A DNA stretch of 64,000 bases from Ideonella sp. (GTDB lineage Bacteria > Pseudomonadota > Gammaproteobacteria > Burkholderiales > Burkholderiaceae_C): assembly GCF_016702655.1 (NCBI RefSeq), contig NZ_JADJDO010000024.1, forward strand, positions 21,415 through 85,414. Reading direction: 5' to 3'. The notes beneath the pieces are model-generated. The model was not told the origin of the DNA and searched no databases. It saw nothing but the letters and a program-made list of their open reading frames with translations. The stretch's first letter is position 1. Every line of letters starts with the position of its first letter. Shown here piece by piece: positions 33,391 to 41,256 of this stretch. The position numbers and the translations under genes are program-made.

Positions 33391-33533
33391 GGGGGCGTCC
33401 TTTACAGGGGGAGAAGCGGGTTGGGAAACCGCGCCCGACGCGGCGCCGGGGCAGATTCAGTGTGCCCGCGAACCGGCAGCATGACAAGCGCGTGACGGTG
33501 GCGGGGCCATCGGCTGCGGTGGCAGGCGAGTGT

Positions 33534-33688
33534 CATAATGGAACGCTTCGAAACCCTGGGTACCTCCTTGGACAGCTCCCACCCTCGGTGACCGTCCACT
33601 CCAGCACAGCGGGGTGAGACGGTTTCCGGTCACCCACGCTTTTCCACGCCGCGCGCCCTGCGCCGCGCACGTGCTGGAGAGATCGACA
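33534..33688 (+). promoter_or_regulatory. Promoter-like box and structured leader upstream of corA
   Basis: CATAAT at 33534-33539 is a fair -10 box. The following roughly 150-base leader can fold: GGTGACCGTC near 33589-33598 is largely complementary to GACGGTTTCCGGTCACC near 33618-33634. Long leaders upstream of magnesium transporter genes often carry regulatory RNA elements. I do not recognise the M-box or ykoK consensus here, so this is only a candidate. Confidence 0.35.
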
Positions 33689-34648
33689 ATGCTCAATGTG
33701 TTCACGCTGGTCAACGGCCGGCTGACCCAGGAAGAGATCGAGAGCGCCGCAGCGCTGACCAACGTCGAGCCGGTGTGGGTCGACATGGAGTCGCCGACGC
33801 CGCAGGAGAAGGGCTGGGTCGCGGCCCGCTTCGGGCTCACGCTGCCGGACGACATCGTCGACGACGATCTCGAGGAGTCGGCCCGCTTCTACGAAGAAGA
33901 CAACGGCGAGCTGCACATCCGCTCCGACTTCCTGATCGACGACAACGAGGACCCGCGCAACGTGCGCGTGGCCTTCATTCTCTTCAACAAGGTGCTGTTC
34001 TCGGTTCACAGCGAGGACCTGCCGGTGTTCAGGCTGCTGCGCCTGCGCGCGCGGCGCATCCCGGCGCTGATCGAAGACGCCAAGGACGTGCTGCTGAAGC
34101 TCTACGACGCCGACGCCGAGTACTCGGCCGACGCATTGGAAAGCATCTACGACGCGCTTGAGGCGGTGAGCCAGCGCGTCCTGAAGCGCAACGTCAACGA
34201 CGAGGTCGCCGGCGACGCGCTGGCCGCGATCGCCGAGGAGGAGGACCTCAACGGCCGCATCCGCCGCAACGTGATGGACACGCGCCGTGCGGTGAGCTTC
34301 ATGATGCGCACGCGCATGCTCAACGCCGAGCAGTTCGAGGAGGCGCGCCAGATCCTGCGCGACATCGACTCGCTCGACAGCCACACGACCTTCCTGTTCG
34401 ACAAGATCAACTTCCTGATGAACGCGACGGTCGGCTTCATCAATATCAACCAGAACCGCATCATCAAGATCTTCTCGGTGGCCAGCGTCGCGCTGCTGCC
34501 GCCGACGCTGATCGCGAGCATCTACGGCATGAACTTCAAGGCCATGCCCGAGATCGACTGGTCGCTCGGCTACCCGTTCGCGCTGACGCTGATGGCGGTG
34601 AGCGTGATTGCGCCGTTCTGGTATTTCCGGCGCAAGGGCTGGCTCTGA
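33689..34648 (+). CDS. CorA-like magnesium/divalent cation transporter
   Basis: The 319-residue protein has a large acidic N-terminal cytoplasmic domain (PDDIVDDDLEESARFYEEDNGEL), a long coiled helix, and two C-terminal transmembrane helices. The first ends in the CorA signature YGMNFKAMPE. The C-terminus is WYFRRKGWL. It forms a pentameric channel for Mg2+ (or Co2+/Ni2+/Zn2+ in some members). GGAGA lies eight bases before the ATG at 33689 and decides the start. Confidence 0.9.
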   Translation: MLNVFTLVNGRLTQEEIESAAALTNVEPVWVDMESPTPQEKGWVAARFGLTLPDDIVDDDLEESARFYEEDNGELHIRSDFLIDDNEDPRNVRVAFILFNKVLFSVHSEDLPVFRLLRLRARRIPALIEDAKDVLLKLYDADAEYSADALESIYDALEAVSQRVLKRNVNDEVAGDALAAIAEEEDLNGRIRRNVMDTRRAVSFMMRTRMLNAEQFEEARQILRDIDSLDSHTTFLFDKINFLMNATVGFININQNRIIKIFSVASVALLPPTLIASIYGMNFKAMPEIDWSLGYPFALTLMAVSVIAPFWYFRRKGWL

Positions 34649-34701
34649 CGGACGCGTGCTAGATTGGCGGCCCCCGTTTGCCGCCTCTCGAAAGCCCGCC
34701 C

Positions 34702-35559
34702 ATGTTTGCTCGCCTCGTTGCCGCCGCCCTCGCCAGCGCACTTCTCGCCGTGCCCGCGCTCGCGCAGACGACCGGCACCCTGAAGAAGATCGCCGAGAGC
34801 AAGACGATCGCGCTCGGCTTCCTGCCCGAATCGGTGCCGTTCTCGTTTGCCGATTCGAACGGCCAGCCGTCGGGCTACTCGGTCGACCTGTGCAAGCGCG
34901 TCGCGGCCGGCATCCAGCAGCAGCTCAACCTGGCCACGCTCGACGTCAAGTGGATACCGATCACGCTCGCCAACCGGTTCGAGATGGTCAGCTCGGGCAA
35001 GATCGACCTCGAGTGCGCGACCAGCACGAACACGATCTCGCGCCAGAAGATCGTCGACTTCAGCCTGATGACCTGGGTCGATGGCGGCAGCTTCATGACC
35101 CGCGGACCCACGCCCGCCAGGGGGGTGGCCGACCTGAACGGCAAGAAGGTCGGCGTGGCCAGGGACACGACCACCGACAAGGCGCTGCGCGCAGCGATCG
35201 CGCGCGCCGCGGTGCAGGTCGAGGTGGTGAACGCGCCGTCGCACTTCGACGGCATGCGCCTGCTTGCCGACGGAACCATCGACGCCTACGCCGCCGATCA
35301 GACGGTGCTGATCGGCCTGGCGGTGTCGGCCGGCGACAAGCTCGTCGTGCGCATCGCCGAGAACGGCTTCTCCTACGAGCCCTATGGCTTCTCGATGCGG
35401 CGCAACGACGCCGACTTCAAGCAGGCCGTCAACCGCGTGCTGGCGCAGCTCTACCGCACCGGCGAGGTCGGCCCGATCTACGATCGCTGGTTCGGGCGCA
35501 TCGGCAAGCCGGGCGCGCTGCTCGCCGCGATGTACACACTCAACGCGCTGCCCGAGTAG
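34702..35559 (+). CDS. Periplasmic amino-acid-type solute-binding protein
   Basis: The 285-residue protein has a signal peptide (LVAAALASALLAVPALAQ) and a type 3 solute-binding fold: TIALGFLPESVPFSF, GQPSGYSVDLCKRVA, KIDLECATSTNT, LNGKKVGVARDTTTDKAL and YDRWFGRIG. These match glutamate/aspartate-type binding proteins (GltI-like). No permease or ATPase genes are adjacent, so it is an orphan that probably serves a transporter encoded elsewhere. Confidence 0.85.
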   Translation: MFARLVAAALASALLAVPALAQTTGTLKKIAESKTIALGFLPESVPFSFADSNGQPSGYSVDLCKRVAAGIQQQLNLATLDVKWIPITLANRFEMVSSGKIDLECATSTNTISRQKIVDFSLMTWVDGGSFMTRGPTPARGVADLNGKKVGVARDTTTDKALRAAIARAAVQVEVVNAPSHFDGMRLLADGTIDAYAADQTVLIGLAVSAGDKLVVRIAENGFSYEPYGFSMRRNDADFKQAVNRVLAQLYRTGEVGPIYDRWFGRIGKPGALLAAMYTLNALPE

Positions 35560-35565
35560 GCGCCG

Positions 35566-36022
35566 TCAGCGATTCGCGCGGCGCCTGAGCCAGCGCATCA
35601 GCGATCCGAGCAGCGGCAACTTCTCGTACAGCTCCTCGGCCGCGTCCCAGTAGTCGCGGTGGACCGCGATGCGCCCGTCGTCCGCGAGCCGCAGGTGCGA
35701 GCTGCCGCGCACCGTCTGCAGCGACTGCCGGTCGAAGCGGCGCAGGCGAAACACGAAATCCCAGGTCAGGAAGCACTGTTCGCGTTCGACGACGATGTCG
35801 TGCACGACGAAGCGCGGCGCGTCGAGCGCCTCGAACATGTGGGCGAAGATGCGCTGCACCGCGGCCAGGCCGCTCGACCTCGTTGAACGGGTCCTTGAAG
35901 CGCACGTCATCGGTATAGATCTCCCCTAGACGCGCCACGTCGCCGGGCGTGAGCTGCTCGAAGCGCTCGACGATGCGCGCGACGCGCGCGTCGGCATGGC
36001 GCGGCGTGGCGCTGGCAGCCAT
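35566..36022 (-). pseudogene. NTF2/SnoaL-like protein with an internal frameshift
   Basis: The first part (MAASATPRHADARVARIVER to VRFKDPFNEVE) and the second part (GLAAVQRIFAHMFEALDAP to the stop at 35566) are consecutive pieces of one SnoaL-like NTF2-fold protein. They lie in two different frames. The shift falls near 35877-35886, where one extra base (around GTCGAGCGGCCTG) breaks the frame. Removing one base restores an intact protein of about 150 residues. The start overlaps the SDR stop as TGATG, so it was the last gene of the lipid cluster. A sequencing error is possible. Confidence 0.7.
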
Positions 36023-36795
36023 CACGGGTGGATGAAGCGCGGCACGGCGCGCAGATACAAGGCGTCGGGCATCAGGCGCAGCAGCTTCATCCAGAGCGTG
36101 AAGCGCTTCGGGAAGTGGATCTCGAAGCGCCCGCGCTCCCAGCCCTCGACGATTGCGCGCGCTGCCTCGTCGGGCGTGAGCAGCGCCGGCATCGCAAAGG
36201 CGTTCTGCGCCGTCAGCGGCGTCTCGACGAAGCCCGGGTTGATCACCGAGACCCCGATGCCCAGCGGCGCGAGGTCCAGGTGCAGCGCTTCGGCGAGGTT
36301 GATCAAGGCGGCCTTGGTCGGCCCGTAGGCCAGCGCGCGTGGCAAGCCGCGGTAGCCGGCGACACTGGCGACCAGGCTCAGGTGGCCGCTGCCGCGGCGC
36401 AGCAGGTGCGGCAGCACCGCGCCGAGCAGCTTGAGCGCACCGGCCTGGTTGACCTCGAGATGGCGCAAGGCCTCGGCGAGGTCGAAATCGGTCGCCTGCA
36501 TGGCCTTGTAGTGGCCGGCGCAGAAGCACACCAGATCGATGCCGCCCGTGTCCGCGACCACCTCGTCGGCTGCGCGCGCCAGGGCCGCGGCATCGGTGAC
36601 GTCGAGCGCCATGGCGCGGCTGCCCGGATGCGCGGCCACGAACTCGTCGAGCAGCGCCGCGTTGCGCGCCGAGACGAAGACCCGCGCGCCGCGCGCGTGC
36701 AGCAGCGAGGCCGTGGCGCGGCCGATGCCGGTCGATGCGCCGACGAGCCAGACGCTGCGGCCGCGCCAGTCGGCCAGGGGGGGGCAGTGCGTCAT
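36022..36795 (-). CDS. Short-chain dehydrogenase/reductase
   Basis: The 257-residue SDR has the cofactor loop GASTGIGRATASLL, the NAG-equivalent CFCAGHYKAM, catalytic serine in SLVASVAGYRG and the YGPTK tyrosine-lysine pair, then NPGFVETPLT. A C-terminal stretch FPKRFTLWMKLLRLMPDALY could be membrane-associated. It belongs to the minus-strand lipid cluster and would reduce or oxidise a lipid-linked carbonyl or hydroxyl group, which is inference from context. Confidence 0.85.
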   Translation of the reverse strand: MTHCPPLADWRGRSVWLVGASTGIGRATASLLHARGARVFVSARNAALLDEFVAAHPGSRAMALDVTDAAALARAADEVVADTGGIDLVCFCAGHYKAMQATDFDLAEALRHLEVNQAGALKLLGAVLPHLLRRGSGHLSLVASVAGYRGLPRALAYGPTKAALINLAEALHLDLAPLGIGVSVINPGFVETPLTAQNAFAMPALLTPDEAARAIVEGWERGRFEIHFPKRFTLWMKLLRLMPDALYLRAVPRFIHP

Positions 36796-36799
36796 GGCA

Positions 36800-37366
36800 T
36801 CACGAGTGTTTGATGAAACTGAGCGTCACTTCGCCCAGGTAGAAACCGAACTTGCTCATCACCGCGCGATTGAGCATCACGCGCTCGTCGACGAGGAACA
36901 TCCAGTCGTCGAACTGCACCTCGACGGTCCGGCCGTCGACCGGCAGGCGCAGGGTGTAGGTCCAGCGCAGCGCGTTGCCCGAGGCGCGGCCCTCGGCGCT
37001 GCCGACGACGTCGTCGGCCTGGCCGGTGTAGCGCGCGACGCCCTGCTCGTCGGCGAGCTTGCGCAGGCGCCAGACGCGGCGCTCGGTGCGGCCGTCGCTG
37101 TACGTGAAGGCCTCGTCGAGCACGCCGTCGTCGCCCTGCCACTGTGCGTTCATCTTCACCGTGAAGCGCCTGACCACCTTGCCCGAGCGGTCGGTGAAGA
37201 TGCCGTGCGCCGTGAGTTCGCCATCGAAGTAGCGGCGCAGGTCGAGCACCGGCTGCTCGGCCGCGTAGTCGGCCGGCGTCGGCGCGGCGCAGGCGGCCAG
37301 CAGCCAGGCCAGCGCGAGCATGGCCAGGCCGGTCGGCCAGGACCGCTGCCCCTTGCCGCTGTTCAT
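36800..37366 (-). CDS. DUF3833 family lipoprotein
   Basis: The 188-residue protein has a lipoprotein signal peptide (LAMLALAWLLAACAAPTP, cysteine near residue 26). The body matches the DUF3833 family: LRRYFDGELTAHGIFTDRSGKV, FTYSDGRTERRVW and MSKFGFYLGEVTLSF. The family is uncharacterised, but in proteobacteria it co-occurs with CFA-synthase-like and DUF1365 genes. It begins inside the end of the MFS gene (ATGA-type overlap), so it is co-translated with it. Confidence 0.85.
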   Translation of the reverse strand: MNSGKGQRSWPTGLAMLALAWLLAACAAPTPADYAAEQPVLDLRRYFDGELTAHGIFTDRSGKVVRRFTVKMNAQWQGDDGVLDEAFTYSDGRTERRVWRLRKLADEQGVARYTGQADDVVGSAEGRASGNALRWTYTLRLPVDGRTVEVQFDDWMFLVDERVMLNRAVMSKFGFYLGEVTLSFIKHS

Positions 37367-38658
37367 GACTGTTCCTCCTCGTTGTTGCGTATCCAGCCGA
37401 AGTACAGCAGCGCGCCGGCGGCGAGCTTGAGCGCGCACGGCAGCAGGCAGTACGCAGCGGTCAATGCATCGAGCGCCGCCTCGTCGCGGACGCCGGGCGC
37501 ATAGCCGAGGGCCTGCAGCGCGGGCAGTGCCAGGCCGGCGGCGAGGGCCAGGTTGAGCTTGGTCGCGAAATTCCACCAGCCGAAGTAGGCGCCCTCGGCG
37601 CGCTGCGCATGGCCGGCGCGCTGGATCACGCCGGTCAGCAGCGCGCCCGGCAGCGTCAGGTCGGCGCCGAGCGCGATGCCGCTGGCCAGGCAGACGAGCG
37701 TGAAGGCCACCACGTCGCCGCTACCGAGCTGGCTCGCCCAGCCGAAGCTCGCCACGGCGAGCGCCATCGCCGCCAGCCAGGCGCGCGCCAGGCCGATGCG
37801 CCCGACGAGCCGCACCCACAGCGGCAGCGCAGCGGCCGCAGCGGCGAAATAGGCGCCCAGGAAGAGCGGCTCGAAGGCCGGCGCCTGCAAGCGGTCGCGA
37901 ACGAAGAACAACACCAGCGTGGCCGGAACCGCGCTCGCGATGCCGTTGCACAGGTAGATCGCGAGCAGGCGCCGAAAGCCCGGCTCGCGCCACGGAAGTG
38001 CCAGCGAAGGCGACGCCGGCGCCGTGCGGCCCAGCTCGCCCGCATCCGGCTGCGGCGCCTGCGCGAGCCAGGCCACGCCTGCGGCCAGCAGGCCGGCGAA
38101 GATCCAGCTCACTGCGCTCAGCCCGACCAGCGCCGGCAGCACGCTCGCCGCAAGCACGCCCGCGAGCGCCAGGCCCTCGCGCCAGGCGACGATGCGCGCG
38201 CGCTGGTCTTCGCCGCCGCCCAGGCGCGCGCCCCAGGCCTGATGGATCACGCTGACGATGCTGTAGCCGAGATAGGTCACCGCAAGGCCGATCGCGCACC
38301 ACCACAGCAGCGCTGCCGTGCCCTCGACCGGCGGGTGGAACAGCGCCCGAAAGCCGAGCGCGAGCAGCGCCGCAGCCGCCGCGAGCGCGATCCAGGCCCG
38401 GCGCGTCGAGCGCCTGAACAGCGCGTCGGCCCAGCGCCCGATGAACGGATCGACGACGGCGTCGAGCAGCCGCGCGAGCAGCAGCACGACGCCGAGCGCG
38501 GCCAGCGGGACGCCGTACTCGGTGGCGTAGTGATTCGGCAGGACGACATACAGCGGCAGCGCGACGAAGGCCAGCGGCAGACCCAGGCCGCCGTAGGCCA
38601 GGCCATGGCGCCAGCCGCCGCGCCACGCATGCACCGGCAACGCCACCGCGGCGGTCAC
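37363..38658 (-). CDS. MFS transporter, GPH (glycoside-pentoside-hexuronide/cation symporter) type
   Basis: The 431-residue protein has about twelve hydrophobic helices. Loop motifs are of the GPH/MelB-like group: LLDAVVDPFIGRWADALFRRSTRRAWI after the second helix, and a central region with SIVSVIHQAWGARLG. Members usually symport sugars, but copies inside lipid clusters like this are proposed to handle lipids or precursors. It overlaps genes on both sides. Transported substrate is unknown. Confidence 0.82.
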   Translation of the reverse strand: MTAAVALPVHAWRGGWRHGLAYGGLGLPLAFVALPLYVVLPNHYATEYGVPLAALGVVLLLARLLDAVVDPFIGRWADALFRRSTRRAWIALAAAAALLALGFRALFHPPVEGTAALLWWCAIGLAVTYLGYSIVSVIHQAWGARLGGGEDQRARIVAWREGLALAGVLAASVLPALVGLSAVSWIFAGLLAAGVAWLAQAPQPDAGELGRTAPASPSLALPWREPGFRRLLAIYLCNGIASAVPATLVLFFVRDRLQAPAFEPLFLGAYFAAAAAALPLWVRLVGRIGLARAWLAAMALAVASFGWASQLGSGDVVAFTLVCLASGIALGADLTLPGALLTGVIQRAGHAQRAEGAYFGWWNFATKLNLALAAGLALPALQALGYAPGVRDEAALDALTAAYCLLPCALKLAAGALLYFGWIRNNEEEQS

Positions 38659-39212
38659 GCCGCGCTCCCGAGCAGGGCCGCGCGCAGGCGCGGCTCGGAG
38701 GTGCGCGGCGAGAGCCAGATCGCGAAGAAGGCGCGCGCGAAGTCCGGGTCGGCGACTTCGGCCGCGCGGCTGCCGTTGTGGATGAAGCGCGCGCCGCCGC
38801 CCGGCCGGTGCACGCCAGCCAGCCGGTCGCCGGCCTCGACGTCGGGGAAGGCCTGCTTCATCGCGGCCAGCCAGGCAGCGCGCTGCGCCGGCGAGACGCC
38901 GGCCACGCGCTCCATCTCGGCCAGCGAGCGCTCGGCGATGCGATGGCCCGCAAAGGCGCGCGCGTACTCGATCTCGAGCGCGAGCGGATGGCGCTCGAAG
39001 GCCGCGGCGTCGAAGCCTTCACCGACCCAGAGCCGGATGTCGTACACGTGCAGCCCGAGGAAAGCCATGCGCCCCTCGCCCTGCAGGCGCGCGCCGGGCA
39101 GCCACGCCGCGAGCTCGGCCCCTGGCGCGGTGCGCGCCCCGGCCCATGCAGGCACGCAGGCAGCGCCCGCGGCCAGGCCCAGGAGGAGACTGCGGCGCGA
39201 GACCGTCGCCAT
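38655..39212 (-). CDS. Chalcone isomerase-like periplasmic protein
   Basis: The 185-residue protein starts MATVSRRSLLLGLAAGAACV, a twin-arginine-like signal, and continues with FLGLHVYDIRLWVGEGFD, EIEYARAFAGHRIAERSLAEM and a C-terminal FARAFFAIWLSPRTSEPRLR. These match the bacterial chalcone-isomerase-like family (fatty-acid-binding fold). It is probably exported and may bind acyl chains. It lies between the CFA-like methyltransferase and the MFS gene. Confidence 0.8.
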   Translation of the reverse strand: MATVSRRSLLLGLAAGAACVPAWAGARTAPGAELAAWLPGARLQGEGRMAFLGLHVYDIRLWVGEGFDAAAFERHPLALEIEYARAFAGHRIAERSLAEMERVAGVSPAQRAAWLAAMKQAFPDVEAGDRLAGVHRPGGGARFIHNGSRAAEVADPDFARAFFAIWLSPRTSEPRLRAALLGSAA

Positions 39213-39214
39213 GT

Positions 39215-40456
39215 TCAGCGCTGCGGCGCGCGCAGCGTGAACTGCATGACGCTCGTGCTGCCGGCCGCGAAGGCGGCCTCGCAGTAGGCGAGATAGAACT
39301 CCCAGATGCGGCAGAAGCGCTCGTCGAAACCGAGCCCGCGCAGCCCGCCCTCGACGCCGGCAAAGCGCTCGCGCCAGCGGCGCAGCGTCTCGGCATAGTC
39401 GAGGCCGAAGTCGAGCTCGTTGATCACCTCCAGGCCGGCCGCGGCCGCGGCCTTGCGGAACTCGGCCGGGCTCGGCAGCAGGCCGCCGGGAAAGATGTAC
39501 TGCTGGATGAAGTCGGTCGACTGCAGGTAGCGCGCGAACAGGTCGTCGCGGATCGTGATGGTCTGGATGCAGGCCTTGCCGCCGGGCTTGAGGTTGCGCT
39601 TGAGGGCCTCGAAATAGCCGCTCCAGTATTCGCGGCCGACAGCCTCGAACATCTCGATCGAGACGATCGCGTCGTAGGCCTGCGGCTCGGGGCGGATGTC
39701 GCGGTAGTCCTGGAAGCGCAGCTCGGCCCGGTCGGCAAGGCCGGCGTCGGCGAGACGCTGGCGCGCATGCGCGAGTTGTTCGGCCGAGAGCGTGACGCCG
39801 GTCACGCAGGCGCCGAAATCGCGCGCCGCGCATTCGGCGAGCGCACCCCAGCCGCAGCCGATTTCGAGCAGGCGCTGGCCCGGCGCAAGCTCGCACTCGG
39901 CGATCGCGCGGCGCATCTTGGCCTGCTGCGCGCTTGCCATGTCGCGCGAGCGGTCGCCCTCGAACCAGGCGCTCGAGTAGTTCAGCGTCGGGTCGAGCCA
40001 GAGGCGGTAGAAGTCGTTGCCGAGGTCGTAGTGGGCGTGGATGTTGCGCCGGCTGCCGCGGCGCGAATTGCGGTTGAGCAGGTGGCGCACGCGGTGCGCG
40101 ATCGACCCCCACCAACTGCCGTAGACGGCGCGCTCGAGCGCGTCGCGGTTGGCGGCGAAGAGCTTGAGCAGCGCGGCGAGATCGGGCGTCGTCCAGTCGC
40201 CGGCGAAGTAGCTCTCGGCGACGCCGATGTCGCCGCTGCGCAGCGCGGCGCGGCACACATTCCAGTTGCGCCAGCGCATCGAAGCGCGCGGGCCCTCGCC
40301 CTGAGCCGCACCGAACTGCGCGTGGCTGCCGTCGGGCAGCTGCAGCGCCAGCGTGCCGTGCGCCAGGCCTCGCAGCAGGCGCAGCACGCTGCGTGCGGCG
40401 AGGGGGGCGGAAGGCAGCCGGGCGCTCGTGGCGAGGGCGGTCGTGGTCGTGCTCAT
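39215..40456 (-). CDS. Cyclopropane-fatty-acid-synthase-like SAM methyltransferase
   Basis: The 413-residue protein has an N-terminal SCP2-like region (SYFAGDWTTPDLAALLKLF), then NIHAHYDLGNDFYRLWLDPT and SSAWFEG. The SAM loop is LLEIGCGWGALAE, followed by SIEMFEAVGREYW and QYIFPGGLLPS, as in CfaS/UfaM-type enzymes. It methylates or cyclopropanates the double bond of phospholipid acyl chains at the inner membrane. Neighbouring DUF1365 and flavin oxidase genes point to the methylated/furan fatty-acid group rather than ordinary cfa. This is inference from family context. Confidence 0.88.
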   Translation of the reverse strand: MSTTTTALATSARLPSAPLAARSVLRLLRGLAHGTLALQLPDGSHAQFGAAQGEGPRASMRWRNWNVCRAALRSGDIGVAESYFAGDWTTPDLAALLKLFAANRDALERAVYGSWWGSIAHRVRHLLNRNSRRGSRRNIHAHYDLGNDFYRLWLDPTLNYSSAWFEGDRSRDMASAQQAKMRRAIAECELAPGQRLLEIGCGWGALAECAARDFGACVTGVTLSAEQLAHARQRLADAGLADRAELRFQDYRDIRPEPQAYDAIVSIEMFEAVGREYWSGYFEALKRNLKPGGKACIQTITIRDDLFARYLQSTDFIQQYIFPGGLLPSPAEFRKAAAAAGLEVINELDFGLDYAETLRRWRERFAGVEGGLRGLGFDERFCRIWEFYLAYCEAAFAAGSTSVMQFTLRAPQR

Positions 40457-41256
40457 GGCAGGGGGCGGGTCATGGAGGGGGAGCCCGCCGCGGCGGGCCG
40501 GGAGTGCAAGGGCACGCGCTTGATGAACAGGCGCAGCGCCTGCCAGTGGATGCGCGCGATCACCCCGAACGTCATCAGCGGCATGCCGAAGAAGGCGCGC
40601 CGCACGCTGGCCTCGGTCAGCGGCGCGAGCCTGCCCGAGACGCTGGTCTGCAGCAGCGGCACATCCTGCGACGCGCCGTCGAAGTGGTCGATGCGGGCCA
40701 CGGCGCGCGCTTCGGTGCGCATGAAGCGGAAGCGGTAGCCGCCCTCGACGCTGCAGAACGGCGAGACATGCATCGCCTTGGACGCGCGCAACTCGCGGCC
40801 GTAGCCGACCTCGGGGCCGGCGAGCAGGTAGCAGTGGCGCTCGCCGAAGGTGTTGTTGACCTCGACCACGATCGCCGCGAGGCTGCCGTCGCGGCGGTGG
40901 CAATACCAGAAGCTCACCGGCTTGAACACGTAGCCGAGCACGCGCGGGTAGCACTGCAGCCAGATCTCGCCGTCGGCGTCGACAACGCCCTCGCGCGCGA
41001 GCAGCGCCTCGACCCAGGCCAGGCTGTCGGCGCCGCCGTCGCCGTGGTCGCGGTCGTGGAAGGCGACGAGGCCGAAGCGGTTGCGGCGCAGCGCGGTATG
41101 CGGGGTAGCGCGCAGGCTGCGCATCGGCAGCAGCACGAAGTAGGTCGGGTAGGCAAAGCGGTTCGCGACCGGGCGCAGCCGCGCGTGGCGCACCTCGCCG
41201 ATGCCGATCAGCGGCACGGCGCCTGCGGCCGCGAAATCGACGCCCGCACCCGTCAT
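40453..41256 (-). CDS. DUF1365 family protein
   Basis: The 267-residue protein shows the family pattern: GIGEVRHARLRPVANRFAY, the segment CYPRVLGYVFKPVSFWYCH, EVNNTFGERHCYLL, KAMHVSPFCSVEGGYRFRF and GMPLMTFGVIARIHWQALRL. The biochemical role is not established. The gene almost always sits between a flavin amine oxidase and a CFA-like methyltransferase, as here, with ATGA overlaps on both sides. Confidence 0.88.
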   Translation of the reverse strand: MTGAGVDFAAAGAVPLIGIGEVRHARLRPVANRFAYPTYFVLLPMRSLRATPHTALRRNRFGLVAFHDRDHGDGGADSLAWVEALLAREGVVDADGEIWLQCYPRVLGYVFKPVSFWYCHRRDGSLAAIVVEVNNTFGERHCYLLAGPEVGYGRELRASKAMHVSPFCSVEGGYRFRFMRTEARAVARIDHFDGASQDVPLLQTSVSGRLAPLTEASVRRAFFGMPLMTFGVIARIHWQALRLFIKRVPLHSRPAAAGSPSMTRPLP

